Source: Fluviicola chungangensis
Lineage (GTDB): Bacteria > Bacteroidota > Bacteroidia > Flavobacteriales_D > Crocinitomicaceae
Reading direction: 5' to 3'
Assembly: GCF_007558725.1 (NCBI RefSeq)
Contig: NZ_VLPL01000001.1
Coordinates: 540,808-604,807 of the forward strand
DNA length: 64,000 bases
Under the pieces are notes generated by a model. The model was given only the letters and a program-made list of their open reading frames with translations. It made no database searches and was not told the origin of the DNA. How positions within the stretch are numbered: the first letter of the stretch is position 1; each line of letters opens with the position of its first letter. Positions 9,372-19,474 of the stretch are shown here, one piece after another. The position numbers and the translations under genes are program-made.

Positions 9372-11688
9372 ACTTCTTTTTGGTCTTATTTCTTTACTCT
9401 TCATTCACCAAGGATTTGCGCAAACCATTCGTTTGGAGGAAATCATGAAAGGGGAAGAATTTGTCGGGTTTTCGCCACAGAACATTCACTGGGCAATGGA
9501 TAATGAATCCGTCACGTTCGACTGGAATCCGAACGGGGAATTGGGAAGGAGCCTGTATGCTTATCAACTGAAACAAAAGCGCACACTTAAAGTCCCGGTT
9601 GTCGACAATCGCTTTTTCTGGACTCCTACTTTAGATAACCACGTTCACCTATCTGACAACCATTACTTTAATGACAATGGAGATTTGGCCCGCTATCATT
9701 CCAAGTCGAAATCAAAAACAACTATTTATTCGGGAAAGGAACCTATTGGAGCGGTCTTTAGAAACAACAATTCTCCATTCATCTACTTTATGTTGGAGAA
9801 CAACCTGTTTTGCTACAATGAAACGGTTGGAAGTATCGTACAGATAACCAATTTTATCCAGGGAAGTCAACCTGCCGAAAAAGCAGACACCAGCTTTCTT
9901 TACCAGCAGCAACGTGAATTATTCTCGTTTATTAAATTGCAGGATGAGAAGAAACAGTGGAATGAAAAGCAACCGAAACGACCTGTTCCGACGGGGATTT
10001 ATTATTCCAAAAATGAATATGTGAGCCGCGTGAATGTAAGTGCGGACGGGAATTATGTTTCTTTTGTTTTGGTCATGGATTCCGACGAGCCGACAACGAA
10101 TTACGAATCATATATCACTGGTGACGGATTTACACACTCCAGACAAGCGAGACCGAAGGTAAACGACAAAGAACCGAACACCCGCATGGGAATTTTTGAC
10201 ACACGAAAGGATACCGTTTATTTTGTAAACGCTTCTTCCCTGAAAGACATTCGCAAAAAACCTGCCTACCTTGCCGATTACGGAATAACCGGATCGTATT
10301 CAAAAGACCGCGATATCTGTTTTCACCAGGCGATTATGAATCCGGCCGAAAATACCGCCCTGGTTGATATCCGTTCGTATGATAATAAAGACCGCTGGAT
10401 CTGTTCGGTAGATCTTGCAACAGGTTATTTGAATGAATTGGAACACCAGCACGATGAAGCCTGGATCGGCGGACCTGGGATTTCGGAATGGAACGAGGAA
10501 GAAGGAACCCTATTCTGGATAAATACCGGCGATTTCGTTTTTCAGAGTGAAGCGAGCGGTTATTCACACCTGTACTCCATGAACGCTTCAACAAGAACGA
10601 AAAGAGCATTAACCGACGGCAACTGGGAAGTGCGAGATCCCTTCCTATCCAACGACAAAAAAACAATCTATTTCGTCGGCAATAAAGTTCATCCGGGCGT
10701 TCGAAACGGATATAAACTGGACCTGGTTTCGGGAAAAATCACGCCTCTTTTTGAAGGGAATTTCGGAATTGAATGGAGTTTATCACCGGATGAGAAAACC
10801 TGGGCAATCCGCTACTCAACAAGCACACAGCCATGGGAATTATGCATTGTTCCGAATACAACCGGCCAAAAATTAGTCCCGGTTACCAAAAGTACCCTGC
10901 CTGGATTTGAACAATTGATACTCCGAGCACCCGAAATCATTCAAATTCCATCTTCAGACGGAAAACAAATCTATTCCCGGAAATACACTCCGGAGAAATC
11001 GAACGGAGCCGCGGTATTGTTTGTTCATGGTGCCGGATATTTGCAAAATGCGCATTATTACTGGAGCTATTACCAACGTGAAATGCTGTTCCACCAATTG
11101 CTGATTTCCAAAGGATATACTGTCCTGGATTTGGATTACCGCGCCAGTGAAGGGTATGGAAGAGATTGGAGAACAGGTATTTACCGAAACATGGGAAACC
11201 GTGATCTATCTGATTATGTTGATGCCAAAAACTACCTGGTCAAAAATCACGCTATTGATTCCAACCGGGTGGGAATTTACGGCGGAAGTTACGGCGGGTT
11301 CATTACACTGATGGCCCTCCTAAAAACCCCGGACACATTCCATTGCGGAGCAGCCTTGCGCTCTGTAACGGATTGGGCGCACTACAACCACGAGTATACG
11401 AGCAACATCCTGAATTACCCTTCTACGGACCCAAAAGCATACAAAAGGAGCAGCCCGATCTATTTTGCAGAAAACCTGAAGAATCCCTTACTAATGCTTC
11501 ACGGAATGGTTGACGACAATGTGCAATTCCAGGATATTGTGCGTTTGAACCAGCGTTTTATTGAACTTGGGAAGACAAATTTCCAATTGAGCATTTTCCC
11601 CACTGAAGCGCATGGATTTACCTTTACTCCTGCATGGATTGATGAGTACAGACGGATTTTAGAACTTTTTGAAACTCATTTAAACTAA
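9361..11688 (+). CDS. S9 family prolyl oligopeptidase / dipeptidyl-peptidase IV-like protease
   Basis: The start at 9361 places a clean signal peptide at the N-terminus (MSNKLLFGLISLLFIHQGFAQ); a frame start 30 bases upstream would bury it. A DPP IV-type beta-propeller N-terminal region (about 25-520) is followed by the alpha/beta-hydrolase domain. The catalytic triad is S643 in YGGSYGGF, D718 in HGMVDDNV and H751 in EAHGF, in a 775-residue protein. The enzyme should release dipeptides or cleave short peptides after Pro or Ala in the periplasm. The start codon overlaps the end of the preceding helical-repeat gene. Confidence 0.92.
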   Translation: MSNKLLFGLISLLFIHQGFAQTIRLEEIMKGEEFVGFSPQNIHWAMDNESVTFDWNPNGELGRSLYAYQLKQKRTLKVPVVDNRFFWTPTLDNHVHLSDNHYFNDNGDLARYHSKSKSKTTIYSGKEPIGAVFRNNNSPFIYFMLENNLFCYNETVGSIVQITNFIQGSQPAEKADTSFLYQQQRELFSFIKLQDEKKQWNEKQPKRPVPTGIYYSKNEYVSRVNVSADGNYVSFVLVMDSDEPTTNYESYITGDGFTHSRQARPKVNDKEPNTRMGIFDTRKDTVYFVNASSLKDIRKKPAYLADYGITGSYSKDRDICFHQAIMNPAENTALVDIRSYDNKDRWICSVDLATGYLNELEHQHDEAWIGGPGISEWNEEEGTLFWINTGDFVFQSEASGYSHLYSMNASTRTKRALTDGNWEVRDPFLSNDKKTIYFVGNKVHPGVRNGYKLDLVSGKITPLFEGNFGIEWSLSPDEKTWAIRYSTSTQPWELCIVPNTTGQKLVPVTKSTLPGFEQLILRAPEIIQIPSSDGKQIYSRKYTPEKSNGAAVLFVHGAGYLQNAHYYWSYYQREMLFHQLLISKGYTVLDLDYRASEGYGRDWRTGIYRNMGNRDLSDYVDAKNYLVKNHAIDSNRVGIYGGSYGGFITLMALLKTPDTFHCGAALRSVTDWAHYNHEYTSNILNYPSTDPKAYKRSSPIYFAENLKNPLLMLHGMVDDNVQFQDIVRLNQRFIELGKTNFQLSIFPTEAHGFTFTPAWIDEYRRILELFETHLN

Positions 11689-11743
11689 CTTCCGTGTTCA
11701 CCAGGTATTTCTTTAGAAGAACCATTCGCAATTTTTTAAGATC

Positions 11744-12181
11744 ATGGAGATTAGAGAATTAAACACCTTAGAAGACATGTTACCTCATCTTCCGGTTCTG
11801 CAGGAAATGTATCCCAACCTGGACCTGGAAAGTTACCAAAACATGCTAACGGACATGATTCCGAACAATTATGCACAAATCGGAGTATTCATTGCTTCCG
11901 ATTGTGTGGCAATCAGCGGGTATTGGCTGGCAACAAAATTGTGGTGCGGCCGGTACCTGGAACTGGACAATGTGATCGTTCGTGAATCTGCCAGAGGAAG
12001 TGGTGTAGGAAAAGTGATCCAGCAATACCTGGAAGAAAAAGCGTTTGAGCTTCAATGCAACATCATGGTCCTGGATGCTTACACCACTAATTTTAAGGCA
12101 CACCGTTTTTATTACAACCAGGGATATGCTCCCAGGGGATTCCATTTTATCAAAATCCTGGATGAAGAAGGGTTGACCTGA
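11744..12181 (+). CDS. GNAT family N-acetyltransferase
   Basis: The 145 residues carry the acetyl-CoA binding motif VRESARGSGVGKVIQQYL (V/I-x-x-x-x-R-G-x-G-x-G) after the beta strand LELDNVIV, and the downstream NFKAHRFYYNQGYAPRGFHF segment typical of GNAT motif B. The substrate cannot be told from sequence. It is the last plus-strand gene before a convergent histidine kinase gene. Confidence 0.88.
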   Translation: MEIRELNTLEDMLPHLPVLQEMYPNLDLESYQNMLTDMIPNNYAQIGVFIASDCVAISGYWLATKLWCGRYLELDNVIVRESARGSGVGKVIQQYLEEKAFELQCNIMVLDAYTTNFKAHRFYYNQGYAPRGFHFIKILDEEGLT

Positions 12182-12198
12182 AAGCAATTATAAAACGA

Positions 12199-12230
12199 TT
12201 TTATCAAGAGATCCTTCGCCCTTGATAATT
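12199..12230. terminator. Convergent-gene hairpin, likely terminator
   Basis: TTATCAAG (12201-12208) pairs with CTTGATAA (12221-12228). It sits between convergent genes, but the T tracts are short. Confidence 0.45.
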
Positions 12231-15200
12231 AATTTGATTTGATGCGCTTCATCTGGTCGCGGATCATTTTTCCGCAGGTTTGAATCTGGTCTACAATTTT
12301 AGAAACCAGTTCTTTGGTTTCTTCTTTGCTGAGTTGGGTATCTTTTTCAAGGTTCAGCAATAATCCGGCAGTGATATTCATTCCGAACAATCTTGCCGGA
12401 CTTAAAATCTGATGCGCTTGTTTTCGCAATCCCTCCCAGTCCTCGTCTTCAAAGAAATGGATCAGGTCAATGGAATATTGCGGCATCATTTCCAGGAAGG
12501 CTCCATACATTTCCATCAGGTACTCTTCGCTTCCTTCTGCACGTTCTTCCAGGATCGAGAGATCCAGCAATTCGGGAGTTTCTTCTTCCTCCTGGTTCTT
12601 CGCTTCCGTAAACAGGATATTGTTCTGGTATCCCCATTTTACCAATAACTGATAGAGTTTTTCAGGATTGAATGGTTTTGAGATATAATCATTCATCCCG
12701 GCTTCAATGAATTTATTCTGATCCCCCACCATGGCAGAAGCAGTAATTGCAATAATCGGAACAGAGCAGGTCGGTTCGGCAAATTTTGTCCGGATAAAAC
12801 GGGTAGCTTCCATTCCATCCATTCGCGGCATGTAATAGTCCATCAGGATTACATCAAAATTCCGGTCTTTCAAAACTGTAATGGCATCAATCGCATTATC
12901 CACTGCAAGTACTTCTACGTTCCATTTATGGAGGTCATACAGGATAACACGCTGATTAATGGAATTATCCTCTACCAGGAGAACACGCAAACCCTCTAGG
13001 TTTTTCACCAAGACAATGTCTTCATTACTGATATCCTTGGTTTCCACATGCTTGTTATGAAGTTCAAAATCCAGTTCAAATGAAAGTGTTGTTCCCTGCC
13101 CTTCTTTACTGAATAAGCTGATCTGTCCCCCCATCGCTTCCACGAGCGATTTTGCAATTCCCAATCCCAAACCGGTTCCGGAAGCAGTTCTTGTGCGGTG
13201 ATCTTCCAATTGGGTGAAATTCTCAAACACGAAATCCTGTTTTTGCAGAGGAATTCCGATCCCGGTATCTTTCACTTCAAAGTAAATGCGCTCCATTCCC
13301 TTTTTTTGATGAATGCATTGTACCTTCAGGGTAATGCTGCCATCAATAGTGAATTTGATTGCATTTCCTACAATATTTAACAGGATCTGATTCAAACGAA
13401 CCGGATCACCAATCACATAATCGGGCAATTTTTCGTCCAAATCGAGTTTCAGTACCAATCCTTTCTCTTCTACCCTGTATGCTATCGAATTCACGAAATT
13501 CGACAACAAATCCTGCAACGAAAACCGCACGTATTCAAAGGACATTTTTCCAGCACGGATCTTTGAAACATCCAGCAAATCATTTACAACGTGCAACAGT
13601 CCGTTAGCTGAAACCCCCAATGTATGGACAATTTCCCGCTGTTCCCTGGACAATTTTTCGTCATTCAGCTGCCTGGTCAGACCAATGATCCCATTCATCG
13701 GTGTGCGGATCTCATGACTGACATTTGCCAGGAACAGTTCCTGTGTCTTCAATGCGTTCTCAGCCTTCCGTTTCTCGCGGATAGCCAATTCCCTCGCCTC
13801 CAGTAAATCAGTAATATCCGTGTCTACATAGACTAAGTATTTCAATTCATCGTGCTCGTCAAAAACGGGAGTCAAAGACGTTTGAATGTATTTTTGTTCC
13901 TGATTTTTCAATTCTTTAAAGGCCTGAAAAACTACCGATTCTTTGGTTTCGATTGCCTGCTCAATAAAAGCTGAGATTTCAGCGCGCGTCAGGCCACTGA
14001 GCTCGTAAATACTGTTTCCCTTTTTCTCGAAAAACTCTTCCGCCGAATTCCAACCGTATAGGCGTACAAATCCTTCATTTACCCAGGAAATAACGCCTTG
14101 TGGGTTCGTGATCTTAATCCCGTTATTCGTATTGCTGGCAACGATAGACAATCTTTCCAACTGTTTGTTCTTGGAGAGAATGACTTCGTTGGAAGAAACC
14201 CGGTCTTTATAGCGGACGTAAATAAAAATCAGCAAAGCGATCAAAAGCGCGATACTTCCTATCAGCAGGTTCAAAATAATAACTTGGTTTTCATTATTAT
14301 CGCTTTGAAGCCGTTTGTTCTTGTTCAAAATGGCAATTTCTTCATTCTTTTTATTCAGATCATACAGAAATTGCAAGCGAACCAATTCCTTTGCATTTTC
14401 TTCATCGCTGTATTCCTCCAGCTTCTCATTGTATTTGATCCGGTATTCGTAAGCTGCTTTGTAATTCCCTCTCTTGCTTTCCAGGTCCGAATAATACGCG
14501 TAATAGTCTTTATATTCCGATAAAAACTGAAACTGTTCGATGTATTTTTGATACTCACCCAGGAGTTTCTCGGCATCATTCAACCGGTTACTTTGTAAAT
14601 ACGATTTTATCAGCAACCTGCAATTGCTGTAAATGAATTCCGGCATTTTTTTACGAACATAAATCTTACGTGCAAAATCCAAGTACTTTTTCAAGCTGTC
14701 TGTTTGCCCTTCCAGTCCGTATGCTTCACCATAATTGGAATAGCCAACCGCATAGCTGACCGTATCTTTCATGGCCAACGCCCCTTCAATGCATTTTTGT
14801 GCATATTTCCGGCTGGTTGTCAAATCCTCTTTTTGCTTCCGAACCTGGTAATAGATCAGGTATAAATTCGACAGGTTGTTATTAGATGATAAAATGAAAT
14901 GATCAAACTTCTTCGTTTTTGCTTCAAACAAGGTCGACTTGTAGATTTTTTCCGCACAACCCAGGTACCAGGTATTCTTTTTCTCATGTCCATAATCAGT
15001 TAAACAATGCCCCACGTAACTTTTACATGTAAAATACTCTTCCAGATTTTTCCCTTTTCTAAATTCCGCCATTGCCCGTTCAAAGTGATTCCTGGCTTTC
15101 AAAAACACTCTCAGGTTCTTAAAAATCTGGCCGATTAATTTTTCCGTTTCAGCAATCCGTTGATGATCCTGCATCTGTTCGGCCACCGCGAGTGCCTGGT

Positions 15201-15510
15201 AAGCATAATCCGTAGCAGACTTGAGGTTACCCGTTTGCTTTTGATAAACGCTCAGGGTGTGTAAAACCTCATACTTCAGGTTCTTTTTGCTATTGGTTTC
15301 ACGCAGGCGATTCGCCTTAGACAACAGAGCGATGCTGGAATAAATGTCCGAATCCTCCATTTCCTTTGCACGACGCAGCATTTTGGTCACGGAATACGCC
15401 TTGTCCTGAATGGAATCCGCGAACACGACAGATTGATTCAGGAGAACACATAAGGTCAGTAATCCGAATCTAACACGCTTACCAGCTATTTTTCCAGGTT
15501 TGGAACTCAT
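12229..15510 (-). CDS. Hybrid sensor histidine kinase (TPR-TM-PAS-HisKA-HATPase-REC-Hpt)
   Basis: The ATG at 15510 gives 1093 residues beginning with a basic region and signal-like helix. Order of parts: a periplasmic TPR-type helical array (about 40-390), a coiled coil, a membrane segment (ILNLLIGSIALLIALLIFIYVRY, about 410-435), a PAS domain with the WVNEGFVRLYGW signature, HisKA with the phospho-accepting His in FLANVSHEIRTPMNG, a HATPase with NQILLNIVGNAIKFT, DTGIGIP and GTGLGLGIAK, a receiver with phospho-acceptor Asp in VILMDYYMP and KPFNPEKL, and a C-terminal Hpt-like helix bundle with His in KQAHQILSPARLFG. It is a self-contained phosphorelay; the stimulus and output regulator are not visible. 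A leftward extension to a TTG is possible but less likely. Confidence 0.92.
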   Translation of the reverse strand: MSSKPGKIAGKRVRFGLLTLCVLLNQSVVFADSIQDKAYSVTKMLRRAKEMEDSDIYSSIALLSKANRLRETNSKKNLKYEVLHTLSVYQKQTGNLKSATDYAYQALAVAEQMQDHQRIAETEKLIGQIFKNLRVFLKARNHFERAMAEFRKGKNLEEYFTCKSYVGHCLTDYGHEKKNTWYLGCAEKIYKSTLFEAKTKKFDHFILSSNNNLSNLYLIYYQVRKQKEDLTTSRKYAQKCIEGALAMKDTVSYAVGYSNYGEAYGLEGQTDSLKKYLDFARKIYVRKKMPEFIYSNCRLLIKSYLQSNRLNDAEKLLGEYQKYIEQFQFLSEYKDYYAYYSDLESKRGNYKAAYEYRIKYNEKLEEYSDEENAKELVRLQFLYDLNKKNEEIAILNKNKRLQSDNNENQVIILNLLIGSIALLIALLIFIYVRYKDRVSSNEVILSKNKQLERLSIVASNTNNGIKITNPQGVISWVNEGFVRLYGWNSAEEFFEKKGNSIYELSGLTRAEISAFIEQAIETKESVVFQAFKELKNQEQKYIQTSLTPVFDEHDELKYLVYVDTDITDLLEARELAIREKRKAENALKTQELFLANVSHEIRTPMNGIIGLTRQLNDEKLSREQREIVHTLGVSANGLLHVVNDLLDVSKIRAGKMSFEYVRFSLQDLLSNFVNSIAYRVEEKGLVLKLDLDEKLPDYVIGDPVRLNQILLNIVGNAIKFTIDGSITLKVQCIHQKKGMERIYFEVKDTGIGIPLQKQDFVFENFTQLEDHRTRTASGTGLGLGIAKSLVEAMGGQISLFSKEGQGTTLSFELDFELHNKHVETKDISNEDIVLVKNLEGLRVLLVEDNSINQRVILYDLHKWNVEVLAVDNAIDAITVLKDRNFDVILMDYYMPRMDGMEATRFIRTKFAEPTCSVPIIAITASAMVGDQNKFIEAGMNDYISKPFNPEKLYQLLVKWGYQNNILFTEAKNQEEEETPELLDLSILEERAEGSEEYLMEMYGAFLEMMPQYSIDLIHFFEDEDWEGLRKQAHQILSPARLFGMNITAGLLLNLEKDTQLSKEETKELVSKIVDQIQTCGKMIRDQMKRIKSN

Positions 15511-15706
15511 AAATTTGAATAACAAACATTTAACGTGAAATTAGGGATTATTTTCCAGCTTTATTTTAAACCCTCGATGAAAAGGGCTAAAAATGAATAG
15601 ATTGTGCCTTACACTAAACGGATCATGCATTTGGCTACTTGTTTTTGTGCTTTTCATGTATTTATGTCAAGTATTCCTTAAATTCGAACGCTAATAAAAC
15701 GATACT

Positions 15707-17668
15707 ATGAAAAACAACATTCTCCTCTCTCTTCTTTTCCTCCCGTTTTTTCATTTTGCGCAGGATTCAAAAGGTTCCTGTTCCTCGGTGAAGAAATACA
15801 CCAACTCAGTGCAGAAGAGCAATACATTTACCATTGCACAGATTGCACAAACAGAATTGTATGATGTTCATTATTACTTTCTGGACCTGAACATGACAAA
15901 TACTTCCACCACGTTATCCGGTTCTGCTGAAATCCATGCAAAAGCACGGACAGACCTGGATACTGCATTAGTCGAATTCTTTCAAACATTTGTGATCTCA
16001 TCCATTGAAGTTGACGGAACACCTGTGACCTATTCGCGCCAAAACAGTGCGTTGAAAGTTCCGGTAAACAAACTGCAGGGAGAAAACTTTGTGATCCATG
16101 TCAATTACAGCGGAACACCTCCCAATGCAACAACCAATCCGCTAGGCGGAGGCGGAATGACCAACGCGAGTTCTCCTTCCTGGGGAAACCAGGTAACCTG
16201 GTCTTTGTCCGAACCCTTTGCCGCGTACGAATGGTTTCCAGCCAAACAATCCTTAAAAGACAAAGCCGACAGCTGTGCTGTATGGATTACCGTACCTACC
16301 AACTGTAAAGCAGGTTCCAACGGGGTTCTTCAACAGGTAGTTGATTTAGGAAACGGGACCCACCGTTTCGAATGGAAACACAAACACCCGATCGACTATT
16401 ACCTGATTTCCGTAGCGGTTGCCAAATACGTCGAGTACAATGTCACAGCAAACCCGGTAGGTTCCGGACCGGTTCTGATCCAAAATTACATTTATGACAA
16501 TCCAGCCACACTTCCCAATTTCCAAAATGACATCGATGAAACAGTTGATTTTTTGGAATTGTATGCTGATTTATTCGGTCCGTATCCTTTCGCCGATGAA
16601 AAATATGGTCACTGCATGGCCCCGATTTCAGGAGGAATGGAACACCAAACCATGACTACACAGGGTTTTTTCAATCCGACCTTAACCTGCCACGAATTGG
16701 CACACCAATGGTTCGGGGATCACGTTACCTGCTCTTCCTGGGCTGATATTTGGGTAAACGAAGGATTCGCTTCTTATGCCGAATACATTATGCTGGAGCA
16801 TTTGTATCCGGGCGATGAGCTGCAGGACATGCTGGACCGACACGATAACATTATGACACAGACAGGTGGTTCCGTTTGGGTGTCCGATTCACTAAACGAC
16901 GGAAGTATTTTTTCTGGCAGACTGGTTTACGACAAGGGAGCCGCTATTGTGCATACCATGCGTTTCCTGGTTGACAATGACCCGGTATTTTATGCTGCAT
17001 TAAAAACTTACCAAACCAACTATGCAGACTCAGTAGCCTCAGGAATTGAACTGGTAAATGTGGTTGAAACCGAAAGCGGAAAAGACCTGACCAATTTCCT
17101 GGAAGAATGGTACTTCGGTGAAGGATATCCTACCTATTCGGTTCGATGGAACAATGTAGGAAGCGACTTACTGGTGGAAATTAATCAAACAACCTCCAAA
17201 CCAACTGTAACTCCATTATTCACCAATGACCTGGAATTGCTTTTTGACAGGAGCGGTGTTGCAGATACGACCATTCGTTTCCAGATTACCGGTGCTCAAA
17301 ACCAATTCATTATTCCCAATGCTTCCAACTATGTGAACATTACCAAAATAGATCCGAATAACTGGATTTGTAACAAATCGAACGGGATTGTCAAAGACGT
17401 CAATTTCACAGCCGGACTCGAAGACAACCCGAACAAACCACGCATTTCCGTATACCCGAATCCTTCAAACGGACCGGTCACGGTGCAAATGGGAGAATCC
17501 GGTGACTACAGCCTGGTGCTGGCAGATTCGAAAGGAAGTGCGATCACAGCTTACGATTTCAACAGCTGGACCACCCTTGATTTGAAAAATCAGGCACAGG
17601 GAACGTATATTCTCCAGGTGATTTCAAAAGCTGCCGGGGAAAAATTCAGTAAGTTGATTAAGCGCTAA
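15707..17668 (+). CDS. Secreted M1 family aminopeptidase with T9SS sorting domain
   Basis: A signal peptide (1-19) precedes the M1 N-terminal beta domain. The exopeptidase motif is GGMEHQ (309-314), a variant of GAMEN. The zinc site is HELAH (H329, E330, H333) with the third ligand E352 in NEGFASYAEY. The C-terminal 75 residues (VYPNPSNGPVTVQ to FSKLIKR) form a type A T9SS sorting domain, so the enzyme is exported across the outer membrane. Expected role: removing N-terminal residues from extracellular peptides. It is followed by a strong terminator. Confidence 0.93.
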   Translation: MKNNILLSLLFLPFFHFAQDSKGSCSSVKKYTNSVQKSNTFTIAQIAQTELYDVHYYFLDLNMTNTSTTLSGSAEIHAKARTDLDTALVEFFQTFVISSIEVDGTPVTYSRQNSALKVPVNKLQGENFVIHVNYSGTPPNATTNPLGGGGMTNASSPSWGNQVTWSLSEPFAAYEWFPAKQSLKDKADSCAVWITVPTNCKAGSNGVLQQVVDLGNGTHRFEWKHKHPIDYYLISVAVAKYVEYNVTANPVGSGPVLIQNYIYDNPATLPNFQNDIDETVDFLELYADLFGPYPFADEKYGHCMAPISGGMEHQTMTTQGFFNPTLTCHELAHQWFGDHVTCSSWADIWVNEGFASYAEYIMLEHLYPGDELQDMLDRHDNIMTQTGGSVWVSDSLNDGSIFSGRLVYDKGAAIVHTMRFLVDNDPVFYAALKTYQTNYADSVASGIELVNVVETESGKDLTNFLEEWYFGEGYPTYSVRWNNVGSDLLVEINQTTSKPTVTPLFTNDLELLFDRSGVADTTIRFQITGAQNQFIIPNASNYVNITKIDPNNWICNKSNGIVKDVNFTAGLEDNPNKPRISVYPNPSNGPVTVQMGESGDYSLVLADSKGSAITAYDFNSWTTLDLKNQAQGTYILQVISKAAGEKFSKLIKR

Positions 17669-17687
17669 TTCATCCCTCTCACTTCAT

Positions 17688-17716
17688 AAGTCGCTGCGAA
17701 CACAGCGACTTTTTTG
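17688..17716 (+). terminator. Intrinsic terminator after the M1 aminopeptidase
   Basis: AAGTCGCTG (17688-17696) pairs perfectly with CAGCGACTT (17703-17711) around the loop CGAACA, followed by a T run. Confidence 0.88.
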
Positions 17717-17868
17717 TTTTCCATTTATTTAGACTGATTTCATTTAGAGAGTTCTTCAGCCGGCGAGGACTTAAATTATTGTTATTTATCATTTCAGTCC
17801 GAAAATCCTCCCTAATTTTACGGAACTAAAAACCTCCGGCGATAACATGTCGGGATTTAAAAAATACA

Positions 17869-18315
17869 ATGATGAAAAAGATCGCTTTATTACTATTAGT
17901 AGGATTTGGATTTGCGGCACTTGCAAACCATGCTTCAGCACAAAGCAAACAAGAATGGCCGGAACTGAAAGAGTTCCACAAGGTGATGGCACAAACATTT
18001 CACCCGAGTGAAGAAGGAAATTTGGAACCGATCAAAACACGTATCGGGGAAATGGTAGAAAAGGCAAAAGCGCTTCAGGCATCGAAGTTTCCGTCTGATT
18101 ACAACAATGAAAAAATGAAAAAAGCGGTTGATCAATTGGTTGCTGACAGTGAAAAGCTGCAAACAGCAATTAAGGACGGTGCAAGCGACAAGAAGATTAC
18201 CAAATCTCTTTCAGGCCTGCACGATGTGTTCCATCAGATCCAAGGACTTTGTTCCACTACTGAAGGTCATGACCACGAGCACGAGCACAAGGAAGGTGAA
18301 GGTCACAGCCATTAA
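17869..18315 (+). CDS. Exported helical protein with His/Glu-rich metal-binding-like tail
   Basis: The signal peptide MMKKIALLLLVGFGFAALANHASA is followed by about 100 residues of amphipathic helices (WPELKEFHKVMAQTFHPSEEGNLEPIKTR and so on) that look like a four-helix bundle. There is no CxxCH haem motif, so it is not a c-type cytochrome. The tail alternates His with Asp, Glu and Gly (HDHEHEHKEGEGHSH). Metal binding in the periplasm (Zn, Ni or Cu) is a reasonable inference, but no family name is certain. An ATG one codon downstream is an equally good start. Confidence 0.75.
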   Translation: MMKKIALLLLVGFGFAALANHASAQSKQEWPELKEFHKVMAQTFHPSEEGNLEPIKTRIGEMVEKAKALQASKFPSDYNNEKMKKAVDQLVADSEKLQTAIKDGASDKKITKSLSGLHDVFHQIQGLCSTTEGHDHEHEHKEGEGHSH

Positions 18316-18335
18316 GAAATTCATTCACGAATAAT

Positions 18336-18372
18336 AAATCCCCGGTTCTATAATTAAAGAAGCCGGGGATTT
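18336..18372. terminator. Bidirectional intrinsic terminator
   Basis: AAATCCCCGG (18336-18345) pairs with CCGGGGATTT (18363-18372), extended by two further pairs, between convergent genes. Confidence 0.85.
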
Positions 18373-18394
18373 CTTATTTATGCCTTCACCTTTT

Positions 18395-19405
18395 CTAAAA
18401 ACCGTTTACCCCGTTGACGGTTGTATATTTCAGGATATTCTTCTTATCCGGATGGATGCGTGCAAATGCTGATTGAACAGCCAGGGTTCCCTCATGGAAA
18501 CCACACAAGATCAACTTCAATTTATTTTCGTAGGTATTGACATCTCCGATTGCGTAAATTCCCGGAATATTGGTGGAATAATCCAGTGTATTCACCCGGA
18601 TGGCTCCTTTCTCAATTTCCAGTCCCCAATCTGCGATCGGGCCAAGAGAAGGTTTCAGACCGAACAAGGGAATAAAATGATCCGCTTTTGTGATAATCTC
18701 CCCGTTTTTCGAATGACTGATCACCACTTCTTCCAGTACTCTCCCTCCTTTTAAATCCGTTACTTCGGCTTCCGTAATGAGCATAATTTTTCCGGAATCC
18801 GCCAGATCAATTACTTTTTGAACAGAATCCAGGTGACCTCGGAACGAAGCACTTCTATGCACCAGCGTTACTTCCGAAGCGATGTTATTTTCCGCCAGGT
18901 AAATCGACCAGTCCAGGGCTGAGTCACCACCTCCGGCGATTACACATTTTTTCCCCCGGAAGACTTCCGGGTCTTTGATCATATAATCCACTCCTTTTTC
19001 TTCGAAAAGCCCGATACTGTCAATCGGTGGTTTTCGCGGTTCGAAAACACCCAATCCTCCTGCGATCATGACAACCGGAGCTTTGTGTTCCGTTCCCTTC
19101 ACAGTTGTTACAACGAACGTTCCGTCGGCTTGTTTTTCAATTGTTGATGCTGCTTCTCCCAATGTAAAACCAGGTTTAAACGGAGCGCTCTGCAACACCA
19201 GGTTATTAATTAAATCTCCTGCCAGCACCGATGGAAAACCGGGAATATCATAAATCGGTTTTTTCGGGTAAATCTCCGAACATTGTCCGCCAGGCTGAGG
19301 AAGTGAGTCAATTAAGTGACAACGCAACTTTAACAATCCGGCTTCAAAAACTGTAAACAGGCCCACAGGCCCAGCACCGATAATAAGGATATCTGTTTCG
19401 ATCAT
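18395..19405 (-). CDS. Thioredoxin-reductase-like ferredoxin/flavodoxin-NADP+ reductase (type 2)
   Basis: The start at 19405 (MIETDILIIGAGPVGLFTVF) puts the FAD-binding GxGxxG at the N-terminus as in this family; the upstream in-frame extension to 19474 lacks family features. The 336 residues include the second dinucleotide motif CVIAGGGDSALDW and the C-terminal FAD contact GIYAIGDVNTY. The CxxC pair of true thioredoxin reductases is absent, which points to the YumC-type ferredoxin-NADP+ reductase. As the last gene of the sulfur operon it probably reduces the ferredoxin that feeds sulfite and APS reductases, since no flavoprotein CysJ is present. Confidence 0.85.
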   Translation of the reverse strand: MIETDILIIGAGPVGLFTVFEAGLLKLRCHLIDSLPQPGGQCSEIYPKKPIYDIPGFPSVLAGDLINNLVLQSAPFKPGFTLGEAASTIEKQADGTFVVTTVKGTEHKAPVVMIAGGLGVFEPRKPPIDSIGLFEEKGVDYMIKDPEVFRGKKCVIAGGGDSALDWSIYLAENNIASEVTLVHRSASFRGHLDSVQKVIDLADSGKIMLITEAEVTDLKGGRVLEEVVISHSKNGEIITKADHFIPLFGLKPSLGPIADWGLEIEKGAIRVNTLDYSTNIPGIYAIGDVNTYENKLKLILCGFHEGTLAVQSAFARIHPDKKNILKYTTVNGVNGF

Positions 19406-19474
19406 GATTTTTGTTTTTAATTGATACTGGAAACATGTAAAAGTCTTTTCAATTATCACTTTTACATGTTCCAT

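Noticed and set aside
14098-14523. Plus-strand frame of 141 codons inside the histidine kinase gene
   Set aside because: Antisense shadow of the TPR/TM region; repetitive Phe/Val/Ile product without domain signals.
19406-19474. N-terminal extension of the ferredoxin reductase to the first ATG
   Set aside because: The 23 added residues precede the FAD motif and resemble no family member; the ATG at 19405 fits much better.
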